Shown here one piece after another: positions 23,571-35,304 of a DNA stretch of 64,000 nucleotides. The stretch lies in NCBI GenBank assembly GCA_014529385.2, contig CM043956.1:86419721-86483720 (forward strand). Reading direction: 5' to 3'. This DNA is from Adiantum capillus-veneris. Lineage: Eukaryota > Streptophyta > Polypodiopsida > Polypodiales > Pteridaceae. The notes under the pieces were generated by a model. The model worked only from the letters and a program-made list of their open reading frames with translations. It was not told where the DNA came from and did not search any database. Position 1 is the first letter of the stretch; the number at the start of each line of letters is the position of its first letter. The position numbers were made by a program, and so were the translations under genes.

Positions 23571-23895
23571 CAGAGAACTGACTGGACTAAAATAGATAAC
23601 TGAACTGGAATGTTATACTGAAACGAGAGACATACTAAAAGAATAGAAAGAGTATCTGCAGATTTAGATTAATAGCTCAAGGATAATCAATACAATGTAT
23701 AATGGGTGTAAGCTCAAATGATTACAAAAACAATGATTACAGAGTGAAGCTAGAGGTGAAGAGCTCGTAAACCCAAAAGTTCTTAGAAAGCTAAAGACAA
23801 AATACAAGCAGCTAAGCCAAGAAGCTAAGAAGCCTGATTACAATGCAGCGGGTCCTATTTATAACTCCCATGAGTTACTGCAATAACTACCTACG

Positions 23896-26800
23896 TTAAT
23901 TACTGCTAATGTGACTGATCTCGTTGTTCGGCCTTCTAAGGGACAGTTCTCGCCTCTTGGGAATTTCCTCGCCTTCTACATCCTTTCCTCCTTTCTTGAA
24001 TTTTGGTATAACTCCAAAATTTTTGAAAAAATTCCACTGCCTGATTCTGATTCGGTGTTGAGGAAACCATCTGGTGTTCTGGTTTGGCCGAAACCCTAAA
24101 CCCTTCTGGTTGTTGCTGATTTGGTCGATGTTCCTCATGGTTTGGCCAATGTTCCTCATGATAGTAATCTTTTGGTATTTCTAGATTTATACCATACTTC
24201 ATGCTTGTTGATTGCTTGACACCTATGTAGTTGTATTTCCCAGGGTTCCCCACCATGGAAATTCAAGTGCCCAACTCGAAAAACCCACCGTTTGATTCTG
24301 AGATGGAACTACCCAGTATCCTTCCATTGAAGCCGCTTCCGCTTGCCCTTCTTCTATGCTGGTGCCTCAGAAGTCCTAGTGCCAGCATTGTCCTTCTGGA
24401 TAAGTTTGTAACGGCCTCCTACTCAAGCTAATCCTGCCTTTTAGTGGACATCTCAAATTCATAAGGCGTGAGAGGATTGTAGGTTTTGGTGTTGGGATCA
24501 TACAGAGTGCGCTTTCCCTTTGTCAGACGGGTTCTAGTCAATTTATGACAATGCAAGGCTGTGTGGATCCATCCCTGCGTGGACGAGGTTGATTCCTCTT
24601 GATTATAGCTTTGAAGAGAATATTAGACATTACTCTGTATTGTGGTCCCAGTCCTAATTTAGCAGTGATATCCTTTTCAGGGATCTTGGAAGACTCCAGA
24701 GTCAGTTGAAGCAATTGATTCGTGATCTTCGTTAAACCACAGAGCTGGATCTTCCACTGTCCCATACAGAGTTTGACCCTCTGCATTTCTCCCTGTAATT
24801 CCATGACATCATCCAGTTTGAGAGCGTCATTGATTAGTGATTTCTGGGTTTTCCATTCCACAGTAGCTCACTCATACTAGTCGTGGAGGTCATTAGTGAT
24901 ACTGAAGTAGGTGAGCCGATCCACTAGTTCTAGATGCTGAGGATACAGAGCTAGGAAAAATCTGGGCAGTTCAACGTCTTTAGCAGGTAATGTATATAGA
25001 AGAACTAGAGAGTTAGGCACAGACTCCAAAAAAATGAGAACAACTTGGTTCTCCTGATGCATCATCTTCCTAGTAACTCGGACGAGCTGAAAGAGTCTTT
25101 GAAGAGCAGTTGCCTATTCTCCTACTTTCATTTGAATCTGAGGTCCTTTGCTGCTAGAAGACTGGTCTTCAATGATAGCCTACACCCTCTAGTCCAAAAC
25201 TACTCTTGCAATTTGCATCTAAAGTAAAACTTCTTTCAGTTGAGTTCTAGCTTACTTCATACACTTGTATGTAGGCCTGTTTCCAAGCAGTAGATCTAGC
25301 TCAAGAGCTAGAGAGTGTCAATCTGCAGTGGACTATCGTTGCCAATGATTGACTATCTTATTATCAGAAGTCAGGACCCATTTACGTACTCTTTCTAGCA
25401 GCTAGATTTTGTTGGGATGCACAGGCAATTGGCACAATTATTGATCATAAAAGGCAGCAAATTTTCAGTGCTGAATCATTTTTCTGGCTCCAACATACAG
25501 CCTTTGCAAGTGTTCTAGATTGGAGATCAAAGTATCATCCTCCAAATACATCCTAGTAATAGGATCTTGTTGATGTCTTAATATCTTGTTAACTATGATG
25601 AGTTGTAATTGCTCATCACCCTTTAAGGACTCAATCACAGCCTTGTCTTTTCCTTTGTTGTTAAAAATGTGCCATGAGTGGTATACTAGACAATCTTGAG
25701 TGTTGCGTTTCTATCCACTGCCTAGTTGCTGATCATCAAACCGCTGGTCCCCCAACTGTCGATCTGGCTGCTCCTTGTGCTGGTCTTTGTCGGGCTGACT
25801 GCCCCCCCCTATGGCAGTTGATCCACGAGCTCGAGAGCCTGAAGATGGGGAGGAGGACAATCATAATCATTACCCTTAGGTTTGTTGGCCGGTTTGTCCT
25901 CCCCTTCCTCATCCTTCTCTTCTTCCCTCTAAAAATCCCCATTAGGATTATTTTGCTTTTCAATATAATCCATGATGGCTTGATTTGCTAATGCCGTGTT
26001 GTATTCAAAGAGCTTTTCTTGCAGATCACTCTGCATGGTCTCCATAAATGCCTTCAGATTTCCATATTCAGAGTGATGTTGCCTTCTGGACTCAAAATAT
26101 CAGCAATATTATTATAAACATATCTCTCTGTAAGAGAAGCCTTTACTGTAGTGTGGACTGTCATCAATTCTTTGAAGTCTATCCGCTTCATTCTTAGCAG
26201 AGTTTGAATCTATCAGCATCTCTTAAGGCTGCTGCCTTGTCTTCCTTTAATTGCCAATTTTCAATTTCTATCTTCAACAACTTTGTCTGCAACTCATTAA
26301 TTTTCATTACTGATGGCTGATTTTTAGCAATAGTATGCCTGAGTTTTTGTGCAACCACATCCTGTTGAAGTATTTGAACCTGCTACTTGCTGCTTTCCAG
26401 TTCTTCTTTTGGCGTAACCATCTGCTCATTGGGAGCGCTGATGCATCCATCATCTATCCCAAGGTGTTGAAAATGGTGTTCCATGATGATTGGATAAGCA
26501 TTGAGTAGCCATCAGCTACTATTGCCTGGTGGTAAGATTGGATTGGCTCCTAAACCATAACGGGAGCCATGTATGGTAAGTGTGCCAAATTAGATGTTTT
26601 AAAAATTAGTCGGCCTTTGAGAGGGTTCTATTAAAACTATTGCAGTAATCCTTCTTGGCTATGTATAAAGCCAATTCACTGAAAGGAATTCTGTTGGGCT
26701 GGACTTTCAGGTACTGAGCCCTTTCCCATGTCTTTGACCACTGCGTGTTCAGCACTTGATGTTCCTTCCTGGCCCTTTCCAGTGATGATGTCTACTGGAG

Positions 26801-27100
26801 TCTTCTCTTCTTACTGGCCCTTCCTAGCAGTGGTCTGTGATGGAGTTTGTTATTTAGGTGTGGATGAAGTCTAGACTGCTGAAATATTTCTAGTAGGCAA
26901 CATCTTAACCTAACTCTCTAGTTGCTTTGATAAGCAGTGCTTTTGGCCAACGTAATCCTTAGTTTCTTTGAACCACTAGCTTCCACCTGTGTGGCCTTCC
27001 TCTTTTGTCCACTTAAGGCCAATTGATCTCCTGGAGCCTCTTTGTCTGAAGAAATCTCAACATTGTTAGTCTCTAGGATGGGCTTTATACTCCAAGCCAT
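23896..27100 (-). pseudogene. U1: long decayed coding region, family not recognised
   Basis: The minus-strand ATG at 27100 opens MAWSIKPILETNN, with a KKLRITLAK basic patch. After a break come WERAQYLKVQPNRIPFSEL, a probable coiled coil (INELQTKLLKIEIENWQLKE near 26.3 kb), MQSDLQEKLFEYNTALANQ, a Gly/Arg-rich stretch near 25.8 kb, then KLGLGPQYRVMSNILFKAII and TLYDPNTKTYNPLTPYEFEM near 24.5 kb, and a His/Asn/Gln-rich end near 24.1 kb. At least ten stops or frameshifts. It is not a known gypsy domain; it may be a structural gene of another element or a dead host gene. The start lies 59 bp from the R4 LTR edge. Confidence 0.4.
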
Positions 27101-27292
27101 CCTTACCTAGTAATTAGCTTGTGCATCAGTTGCCCAATACAAAAATTGCCAGACATACTGAGCTGGTCCGGGGCGGGCAACAAGAAGAGCGGCCTCTAAA
27201 CACCCTTCAAGGCTCTCGTGTTACTCAATTGGGGATGGGTCAAGCACAATCAAAGACAACAACAACCCACAGCCAGAAACCAAACAAGAAAA

Positions 27293-27324
27293 GGGGCACC
27301 ACCTAGTTGTAGATGCGAACTAGG
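27293..27324 (-). promoter_or_regulatory. LTR stem-loop plus TGGTGCCCC (R4)
   Basis: On the minus strand CCTAGTT and AACTAGG pair across 9 nt, followed at once by TGGTGCCCC, 134 nt before the LTR end. Confidence 0.7.
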
Positions 27325-27987
27325 ATGCACGTGACATCTCCTTGTACTCAAACACACAAAGGGAGGGGAATGCAAGATAGCCACACACACCAAACACAAA
27401 CATTCACCACACCAGAGAGAGGTAAAGAACACAAATCAACTTGATCAACTTAGTCTTAGCCTTAAGACTAGATGCACACAAAGCTTGGTGAGAAACAGAG
27501 AGACAACACAAAACTTGACCTTGTTGCCAATACACAAATTGTCTTAGGGTCACGGGAGCCCTCTCACCGAGAACCCTCTTACAATTGACTTTTTAGGCAA
27601 ACAATTCAACAAGCCCTCAAACCACCAAGCATGAAATGGCACAACAGACTTCAAAGACAATATACTTTCAACCACCTCATGAGCCAACTTATCAAGTCAA
27701 TTTGGAGACAAGAGTCATAGTTTCTGCATACAATTACACCCAAAACTATCAATCTTATTTATGCACAAGAGTAGGCTACAAGTGTGATGAAGAGTATGGA
27801 ATCACTCCACTCCTCTAGATGGCATAACTAACTTCAAGCTTCTCCATGCACCTATGTGTAGTGATGGAATAGAGCACTCACAATGCACACACTCTATACA
27901 ACTAGGCTTGAAGAGTGGTGTGTTACGTGTGGAGAATGGTGTGGTGTAGTGTGATCATGTGCTGATTTACAAGGGAGACAAGGGCTC

Positions 27988-27995
27988 TATTTATA
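27988..27995 (-). promoter_or_regulatory. TATA box of R4 LTR
   Basis: TATAAATA on the minus strand followed by GAGCCC, as in L1 and R7. Confidence 0.6.
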
Positions 27996-29941
27996 GGTTT
28001 TAGAAGCCCCGATTAGGATTAGACCTAATCCAGTTTATTTGAAGAAATCAAAGATTATGCATATTTTTATTTTTTAAATGAGGGTGGGTCTCTCATATCC
28101 TTTGAGTCACATGGATGTGGGCACAAGGGAAGAGAATTACTGAGGGTGAAAGGAGAGAGGATTGAGTGAATAATTTGGGATTGCCTACTCTAATAGATAG
28201 TAGAGGGTGCATTTTAACAATAAGGTTAGTGGTTAGTAATAATCACTACAAAAAATTTACAAAATCATTCACCAAATGGTGAGATATATGATGAGCAAAG
28301 TTAGAGAATGGATAGGCTTGTAAAGAGAGGTTGAAGCTTTGGAGAAGTTGACATTCACCTCTTTACAGCACCGGTAGAAGAATTAGTCAGCATGGCGAAC
28401 TTGCATGTGTCGTTGAAGCTATGTTATCTTCAAACCTTGGATAATTCATGATAAAAGCCTTCATTTGCAGAGGTTAACCTTGGATTTTTTCTGAATTTTT
28501 GGAGTTCTTTAGAAGGCTGAAGAGGATATGGTAATATGGACATATATGTAGAGAGAAAGGGGAGCACATATGGGTGTAGAAATGGAGGATGAAGTCTATG
28601 GAGGTGTGGGAGAGGTGGAAATGGTGAAGAGGGTGAAATAGGACATGGGACTTGCAGGTTTGGGTGTGGGAAAGAGAGGGAGGAGTGTGTAAGAGTGAGT
28701 AAGTGTGTGGAAGGGTGAGAGAAAATAGGAAGACCTTTTGGTGTATGAGGTGGCAGTGTTGAAGTTGGCCATAAATTTCATGTAAAATCACCCTTGACTT
28801 CAAAAATTTTGAAAAAATATGAAAAATACTTCAGCTCCCGAGCTACATTTTGAAGTTTTGACATATCCTCAGATTTGGATTAGAAGAGGGTGCCAAAATT
28901 CGAGCAAAAAGATGTCTCTGCAGCACCTCATAAGGCTTGAAGTGGGCCACTATTTGATTCTTTTTCCTTTGTAGTCTTCCAAGTGAGCCCCCCATACATC
29001 AACCATAACCGAGTATTGCCAAGGAGCTTGCACACATGTATGGTATAGGATAAGTATCAAATATAATATATACTTGTGGGATAAGAAGATAGGCTAGATA
29101 GTCATGAAAAATGGACACATGGGATGCATGGTGGAAAAAAATATATAAAATAAAAGGAGGAAAATCATGAGGGAAGGGACCCTCAATTATTCTCTACTTT
29201 GAGTGATTTATGGAATTTATTTGAAGATAAAATCTATGTACTTGTGAATATTTATCTGGGAGGGATGAAAAATAATATGACGAAGCCGATAAGGTTATTG
29301 GTGAATTTTTACGGTGAAGTCACATAAAGGTTTTTTCAAGGCTTGTGTGAGTAGAGCTTACATAATAGAATGATAGTAAAATATGTATAAGGAATGACAC
29401 ATGATGGAAGCTAGCATACTTAAGCCTGATAGGGTGGAAGCGTGGTTTGGTGGTACAAAAAAAGGACCTATTTTACTTCTACCAATGAAAAAGTGGGGAC
29501 TGGTAAATTTTTTGTAGTTTAGGTCAAAACTTTTCGGACCTTGTGTGTTTAGATTCTTCTTTCGGAGATCTATCCACTGATATATAGTATGATAGGTAGT
29601 TTTTCATGTGACATGTAGAAATAATATATATTTATATACATACAAAAAATTTGACAAAAAACCCTTTATACTCAGGTCTTTTATCTGATAGAAAATATCT
29701 ACATGTAAAGAGGACCGTAATATTATAAATTTATTTTTTTGTCTCCTAACCCAATGAGTCGCTCAATGATTTGATTGAAAAATGTGATAAAAACCCTAAA
29801 CTCACGCACACTATTTACAATGAAAAAGAGAGCCTAGTCATTGTGCTAGGGTGTTTTTGTGGGGTGAAGTGGCTTCTTAAAATATTTTATGAGAGCCAAA
29901 AAACTGGCTATCATTTAGCCCTCCCCTAGATGATGGTACAT

Positions 29942-30175
29942 TCATGTACCATTAAAAGGCATATGTTCCAATGAGAGTGTTTTTCGATCCTTCGTGATAT
30001 TTGGTGCCTTAATTGAATCTTCATCTTGTAGTACCAAGCTCAAAGACTCACATGGTGTTGTAGCTTTTTTTTGTTCTTGTAGATCCTCTGGTAGAACTTG
30101 ACTCAAGTAAGGCTTTAATCGATACCCATTCACCTTCTTGGGGTGGTCCTTGCCATCCAAATCCATGAGTTGATA
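29942..30175 (-). pseudogene. R4 pol C-terminal tail
   Basis: YYQLMDLDGKDHPKKVNGYR and a closing SLEHMPFNGT match the end of R7 pol (SLEEMLYDGT). The stop is directly followed by the polypurine tract (29914-29930) and LTR. The N-terminal side is cut by L2. Confidence 0.8.
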
Positions 30176-31013
30176 GTAGTGATGGGGGCTTTTCACAAGC
30201 CAAGCTCCCATACCCCTCTTCTCTCGTCCACAACCCATGAAAACCCCCTCTTAGGGAGGGAGTGATAAAAGGCATTGGAAAAAAGTAAGAAAAAAATAAA
30301 GTATGATTATGTAAGTATATAAGAAAGGTAAAATAGGCCACCTCATGCCTGCGGGGTAGCCCATCCCCACCTTGCCTCCTTTTTTTCCATTGTTGCCCCG
30401 TCGGGTGTCCCTTTTTCTCTCCTCCACTCAAAAGGTCAACCCCCTCTCTCTTCCCCTTGTCCTTTCTCCTTTCTCTCTCCCCTCAAGCTACCCCACCTCT
30501 CACCAATAATGCATTATAACTCACCAATAATGCACCCTAACTCACATGCAACTTATCCTATCTTCCAAAATAGTATACCCCACCCCCTCTTTCTCTCTCC
30601 TATCATATCCCATGACCCAAATACCCCCCTCTCTCTCTAAATGGCGCCATGTCTCTTGTCTTGTAGCTAAATAACCTCCCCCACACTCACACACACTCAA
30701 TTTCACTGAAAAAGGTGCCCACAGACCTATCTCCACCCGGTGGTTACCTGAATTTTCTTGTGTTCACACACATCTGCACACAAATTCACCTCTGAACACA
30801 CTCCCCTCTCTCCCCTCTTGTAATTACTTTATTCTCCATGTCACCTCTCACTTTTTTTCATCAACCCATCTCTCTCTCTTAGTCTCTCTCTCATGAGACT
30901 GCTATTCTGGCACATATACACAGAGCCAGACAAGTGGGGCCCACAGTCACATGGCCTATGTAGATAATGATTTCTTCATTTCTAAATTCTAGAATTTCTC
31001 CCCCCTCCTCCCC

Positions 31014-31021
31014 TATATAAA
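31014..31021 (+). promoter_or_regulatory. TATA box of solo LTR L2
   Basis: TATATAAA in a GC-richer setting (CTCCCCTATATAAAGAGGGG), upstream of the AATAAA signal and stem-loop. Confidence 0.6.
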
Positions 31022-31601
31022 GAGGGGTCACCATCACCAAAGAGTACACTATGCACTGTGTGTGCCTAGTACACACACACACACCCACACCATCACCATC
31101 ACCATCACCGCAATCACCATGCTCGTTTTGAGCATGACCTCTACACCCTTGGGCTATGGAAGATGAAGGGAAACTAAATGAAGGATGATGGCCATAACCC
31201 TCATGCGCGTCTTCGCCATCAACTCCCACCTATCCGCCATGTGCTCTGCCACTCTCTCCCTTCTCATTCCCCTACCCTATGCTCCCCATTTCATCGCCTT
31301 ATTCTCTAAATAAAGCTTGAGGTTTTGTGAGTATGTTTTCTTGCAATGTTTTGCCCATGTGAGGTGTGCGGAATTGCCACCTAGTCTTGTGTTTGGAATG
31401 AGCTTGTGTATGTGTGAAGGGTGTGCGGATTCGCCATCCTTTTGTGGTGCCTAAGTACTAAGCCGCTATACCCCCTCCCTCACTCTCTCTCTCTCTCTCT
31501 CTCTCTCTCACTTGATCTCATTCCCTTTCCTCTTCATCATTACTCCCAAGAATCCATCTCTCTTGGATGAAAACTTTGTTATGGTGGTGTGTTGTTTGCG
31601 T

Positions 31602-31629
31602 CCTAGCCGCTGAAGCTAGGTGGTGCCCC
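31602..31629 (+). promoter_or_regulatory. LTR stem-loop plus TGGTGCCCC (L2)
   Basis: CCTAGC pairs with GCTAGG across 7 nt, followed by TGGTGCCCC, 93 nt before the LTR end. The inner stem pair has changed to C-G compared with T-A in L1 and R7, keeping pairing. Confidence 0.68.
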
Positions 31630-31919
31630 CTGTTTTCTCTACCATGACAGGCTTGAGGCGCGCCGTTCGGTCCCCGGTGTTTTAGAGGCCGTCGAGGTTC
31701 GGGGTTCGCTTTGCTCCTGTCAGTAGCGTGAACAGTAGGCCTTCTTTACAATGTAGGGACCCTGCCATCTAGTATCGAACTTCACATCAAAGCGATTGTC
31801 AAGGCATGGTCATCATCCCCTCGTTTTGGATGCAATTCATTAGGGATGTCATCAATAAAAACATCTTGGAATTCATTAAGGAAATTAGATAACCCTAATT
31901 CTTTTTTATTCCCTTTTTT

Positions 31920-32804
31920 TTACTTTTGAGAGTCTTTTACAAATATCTTGTACACAAAAATAGATTTGTTTATTGACTTATCAATAGCTTGCTTATGTAC
32001 AAGAGGTATCGCATTTTGAGAGTCTTTTACAAATATCTTGTACACAAAAATAGATTTGTTTATTGACTTATCAATATCTTGCTTATGTACAAGAGGTATA
32101 GTGTTACCTAACTCGTTAGCATATATGTACATGTCTTTGTCCATGTACTTAAAGTAAATTTTCCTTTCAGGGAACTTGATGTTGGCCGCCATGCGATCAA
32201 ACCATGGTGCCCCTAGGATTACGTCCTCATGCTTAAGGGTAGAAATGAAGAAATCCTCTTTGTCCACATAGCTTTGGACATGAAGCCTCAATTTCCCAAT
32301 TAAGGGAGTAATTGGGACTTCTTCTCCCTTGAAAGCACCATCGACAGGTAGGGTATTTCCCATCTCAAAGGCTTGGATGTGTAGCTTAGTGGCCAACTCT
32401 GTGGATATGAAATTGTGAGTAGAGCCATTGTCTAAGAGAATGAAAGCATCATGGTCTCTTACCTTTCCCCAAGCATGGCATAGAGGAGATCCTTTGCAAT
32501 GAGTATCTTCTTCTTGAACTTCAACTATGGACACCCTCATCTCCGAATGACGCATCAAATTGTTGAATAAAGTCCAAGACTTTGTTCGTAGCACCAAAGG
32601 TGCCATCATAGGTAAGAAAAGAGATACTATTTTCTCCCTCCTTGAACTGTTTGAGCTTGGATGACCTCTTCCAAGCGGCATAGGATTTCCTATGGCCTCT
32701 CCTTTTGAGTTCTTTGGGAGTTGCACCATCACTTCCTTCATAAGAGGAGGAGGATGATGAAGATGGAGAAGAGGGTGACCTCTTTCTCGCCTTTTTCTTC
32801 TCAT
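31920..32804 (-). pseudogene. R5 gag end and protease
   Basis: A 294-codon open frame. The first part is basic and Ser/Pro-rich (MRRKRRERG, HLHHPPP), the remainder of gag. The retropepsin site FILLDNGSTHNFIS (near 32430) and DVILGAPWFDRMAANI mark the protease. The C-terminus carries a 90-bp in-frame tandem duplication (31924-32013, 32014-32103) repeating DKSINKSIFVYKIFVKDSQ, then a stop before the RT start. The domain looks complete but the gag part is badly deleted. Confidence 0.75.
31924..32103 (-). repeat. 90-bp in-frame tandem duplication in R5
   Basis: Two 90-bp units with very few differences, adding 30 residues between protease and RT. Confidence 0.85.
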
Positions 32805-33109
32805 ACTTGCTTTCTTCCTTCTTTGAATTATGTGAGAAGGACTATGCGATGGTCTTCTCTTTTTAGGGAGTGTTGACGAGTGTTTTTCCCGCCGTCGTCA
32901 TGGTTCCATCTCCGTCGAAGTGGCAAGAGATTCACTTATTTCTTCTTTTTTTGGTGGGGACTCTACCATTGATATTTGGGCTCTCCTTTGTGAGGGGGTT
33001 GCCCCATCAACTTGTAACTTTTGAGCCCTTCGTATGGGTCCTCCTCTTCTCTCATCGTAGAGAGCCCTATTTTAGAAATCTCACTAGGAGCTTTCATAGG
33101 CACTTCCTC

Positions 33110-33306
33110 TTATAGGTCACGATATTGAAGAATCTCATGGATGCATAGTTGTTGTTGCACTTCTCCTTGGAGGGATGGGTTGCCCATGGCTTGTTGAAGC
33201 CTAGTAACACGATAGTTCACAGCGTAGGAGCATCATTAGTAGCTTGATCATTAGCAAAATCAAAGCCATCAACATTAATTTCACTCTCTCTACTATTGTC
33301 AGCCAT
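33110..33306 (-). pseudogene. R5 gag N-terminus
   Basis: The ATG at 33306 opens MADNSRESEINVDGFDF. After one frameshift it continues with YRVTRLQQAMGNPSLQG and IHEILQYRDL to a stop. Most of gag between here and 32.8 kb is missing or unreadable. The gap of about 400 nt to the PBS shows no small frame like that of R1 or R7. Confidence 0.6.
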
Positions 33307-33708
33307 TCTAGCTAAGATTTAGGTGAAAATTTTTACTTGTATTTTGGCACTTCAAGCCCTAATTTCTACTCCTTTTTCCTTTCAAAGATAAGCACTCAAG
33401 CTCCTATACCCGTGGCTCGAATATCATTAATTGCAAGGAATAGAAGAGAGGGTTTATCATAGCCTAGTCGGCACCGGTTCCTGTCAAGCTTCTAATAGCT
33501 CAATAATGGTTAAGCTGTAGGCAAGCCCCTTGGGACTCCATTTTTAAGACCATAACTCTCGACGGTGATACCCCATTAATTGCATGAAGCAGGTGCACCT
33601 CAAGAATAATAAATCCCTATTCTACTTACCCTTATGCAATTAATAATACCAACCATTTATAGTGAGTTTGAGGACCTCCCTTCTTGAGCAAGAGAAGATA
33701 AACCTTGT

Positions 33709-33720
33709 GCTCTGATACCA
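33709..33720 (-). promoter_or_regulatory. R5 primer binding site (initiator Met tRNA)
   Basis: The minus strand reads TGGTATCAGAGC, the classic complement of the plant initiator tRNA-Met 3' end, one base after the LTR end GCTACA. Confidence 0.9.
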
Positions 33721-33721
33721 A

Positions 33722-34437
33722 TGTAGCATTTAATGGGTAATTACTTATGTGTAGTGGAAATTACATAGACATAGTGAGCATTTAATTAAGAGAGATTCGT
33801 AATTAGCATACCAAGAGGGCTTGGTTGGAGAGAGAGAGAGGGAGAGAGCAACAAAAGCATAAAAACTAGTTATAATTAGGCATGAAAAATACTTCAAAAG
33901 AGAGAGAAATATTAACACTTGACAATAGATGAGGACCGGACGCACATGGAGCCGGTCCCCCCTCCAATAGGCTTTGTATTAAAGGTTCCCCCCATCAAGG
34001 GAAACATTTTACAATACAATTCTTTGTGTTCCTTCAATAACTTGCTAGTGCAATGAAGATGGAAGCTTCAAGAACTAAGATAACACTTTTAAAACACAAC
34101 ATCAATTCCTTTTTGGTTTTGGACCCAAGACCTCACACACCTTTGAAGATGGTGAGAGCTAGCGGGTACGAAAGTAGGTCTTAGAAGAAAAAGAAGTAGT
34201 CTTAGGAGAAAGAAGTATTTCTCCTCACATAATCACTCATAATATCTTAGCATAGCTTACTAATTAGCATGGTAGAGGAGATGAGCATGCGTTGGAGCTT
34301 GTTTCTTGGTTGGATTTGCATGATCACAAGCCAAGTGTTTTTTGGTGTAGGACTCACTTCTCAAAAGCTTGGAGTAGATGAAGAGCTTTCCATTAAATCT
34401 TTAGAAGGAGATAGACTTTCTTCACTTCACACATGAG

Positions 34438-34469
<32 letters not shown>

Positions 34470-35200
34470 GAATAATGCCTTTCCAAATCATCCCCCTCCC
34501 TCATCTTGGTCGGCCGCTATTGCCACTTACTCATACTAGCTTCCTATTGGCCCTTGAAAATCCTGGCCAATAGCATTTGAGCAAGAGTTTTACTTTTGTT
34601 GGCTTCCTATTGGCCCGTGAATATTTTAGACAATAGCCTTTGAGGCCCAGTCAAAAGCGTTGTGATAAGTGTGCACCCTTTTCCCCTCTTTATAAATGCT
34701 CAAATACTAAATTTAATTATCTAAATTCCTATTGGACCTTTTAGTCTTCTAGCCAATAGGATTAAGCAAATTTAGGAGCTATCTAATTCTCATTGGACCT
34801 TTTGTGACTGTCCAATAGTCTTTTAGGGAGACTATTTCTTATTGGTTGTTTTTTAAGCATTTATAAAATAAGAAATTTAGTTTACACTAGTTGAGCCCTC
34901 ATTGGTCCACCTCTATGTCCATTCAATAGGATTCAAGCAAGAATGGGGAGTTTTCCTGCATGCCTTACATGTGTCCTATTTGCTTTGTGGAAAGTGTAGT
35001 GTGTGTGTGTGTGTGTGATTCCCAGTATGTCCTCTACCCAGCTCACCCTCTCCTTTGTCTTCTTGCTCATTGTCTTTTGTTGATTTATAGAGTTAGCACT
35101 TTTAGTCACTAATCCAAGTTTCCATGGCCTATGACCTTTAGAGTTAAAAAATCGTAACTTTGCCCTACGGAAGTCTTAATGGGGTTAAACCTAGGGTTCT
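33722..35200 (-). repeat. R5 5' LTR (outer end uncertain)
   Basis: The inner end is fixed by the PBS. It contains (GT)n tracts at 34441-34468 and 35000-35018, and a run of inverted CCAAT-box pairs at 34543-34930. No second copy exists in the window to set the outer limit. Confidence 0.55.
34543..34930. promoter_or_regulatory. Cluster of paired inverted CCAAT boxes
   Basis: ATTGG is followed 20-35 bp later by C(C)AATAG in five pairs: 34543/34567, 34606/34630, 34728/34752, 34790/34811 and 34898/34922. A lone ATTGG lies at 34838. Each pair is an imperfect inverted repeat. CCAAT boxes bind NF-Y; the role here is inferred. Confidence 0.55.
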
Positions 35201-35304
35201 TTTAAATTCCATTGATGTTAAATGATCAGTTTAAAATGAGAAAATCATTTGGAGAAAGTAGATATTAGGTTTTTCTGACAAGTAGTGTGTTGATATTTTC
35301 ATTG

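Larger units (their letters stand above)
27159..29913 (-). repeat. R4 3' LTR
   Basis: It starts TGATAGCCAGTTTTTTGGCT on the minus strand and ends GGACCAGCTCA. It resembles L1 and the R7 LTR throughout, including TATA box, stem-loop and end region. The inner boundary is set by the tract TCTAGGGGAGGGCTAAA. Confidence 0.82.
30180..31722 (+). mobile_element. L2: solo LTR inserted in R4
   Basis: The 1543-bp sequence starts TGATGGGGGCTTTTCACAAG and ends TTTGCTCCTGTCA, with a 4-bp duplication GTAG on both sides (30176-30179, 31723-31726). Its 3' part resembles the R7 LTR (CCTAG stem-loop, TGGTGCCCC, TTTAGAGGCCG), but the rest differs, so it is a sister family. It has a TATA box, an AATAAA at about 31308, CACCAT trinucleotide repeats near 31090 and a (CT)n tract near 31490. 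R4 pol resumes on each side. Confidence 0.85.
27159..31800 (-). mobile_element. R4: 3' end of an R7-related element, split by L2
   Basis: On the minus strand: the last part of pol (RFDVKFDTRWQGPYIVKKAY near 31.75 kb, then YYQLMDLDGKDHPKKVNGYR near 30.17 kb), a purine-rich tract and the 3' LTR 27159-29913. Solo LTR L2 (30180-31722) separates two pieces that are adjacent in R7. Everything upstream in R4 is missing. Confidence 0.8.
31800..35200 (-). mobile_element. R5: gypsy element with initiator-Met PBS, deleted
   Basis: On the minus strand: LTR ending at 33722, PBS, gag start, protease, and the first codons of RT (FQDVFIDDIPNELHPKRG), which run straight into R4 pol tail near 31.80 kb. The outer LTR end is uncertain. 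Protease LLDNGSTHNFIS and the PBS separate it from the R1/R7 lineage. Confidence 0.72.

Noticed and set aside
24538-24861. Treating this 107-codon frame as a complete small gene
   Set aside because: Protein-like sequence continues beyond both ends in other frames, so it is a piece of the decayed region U1.
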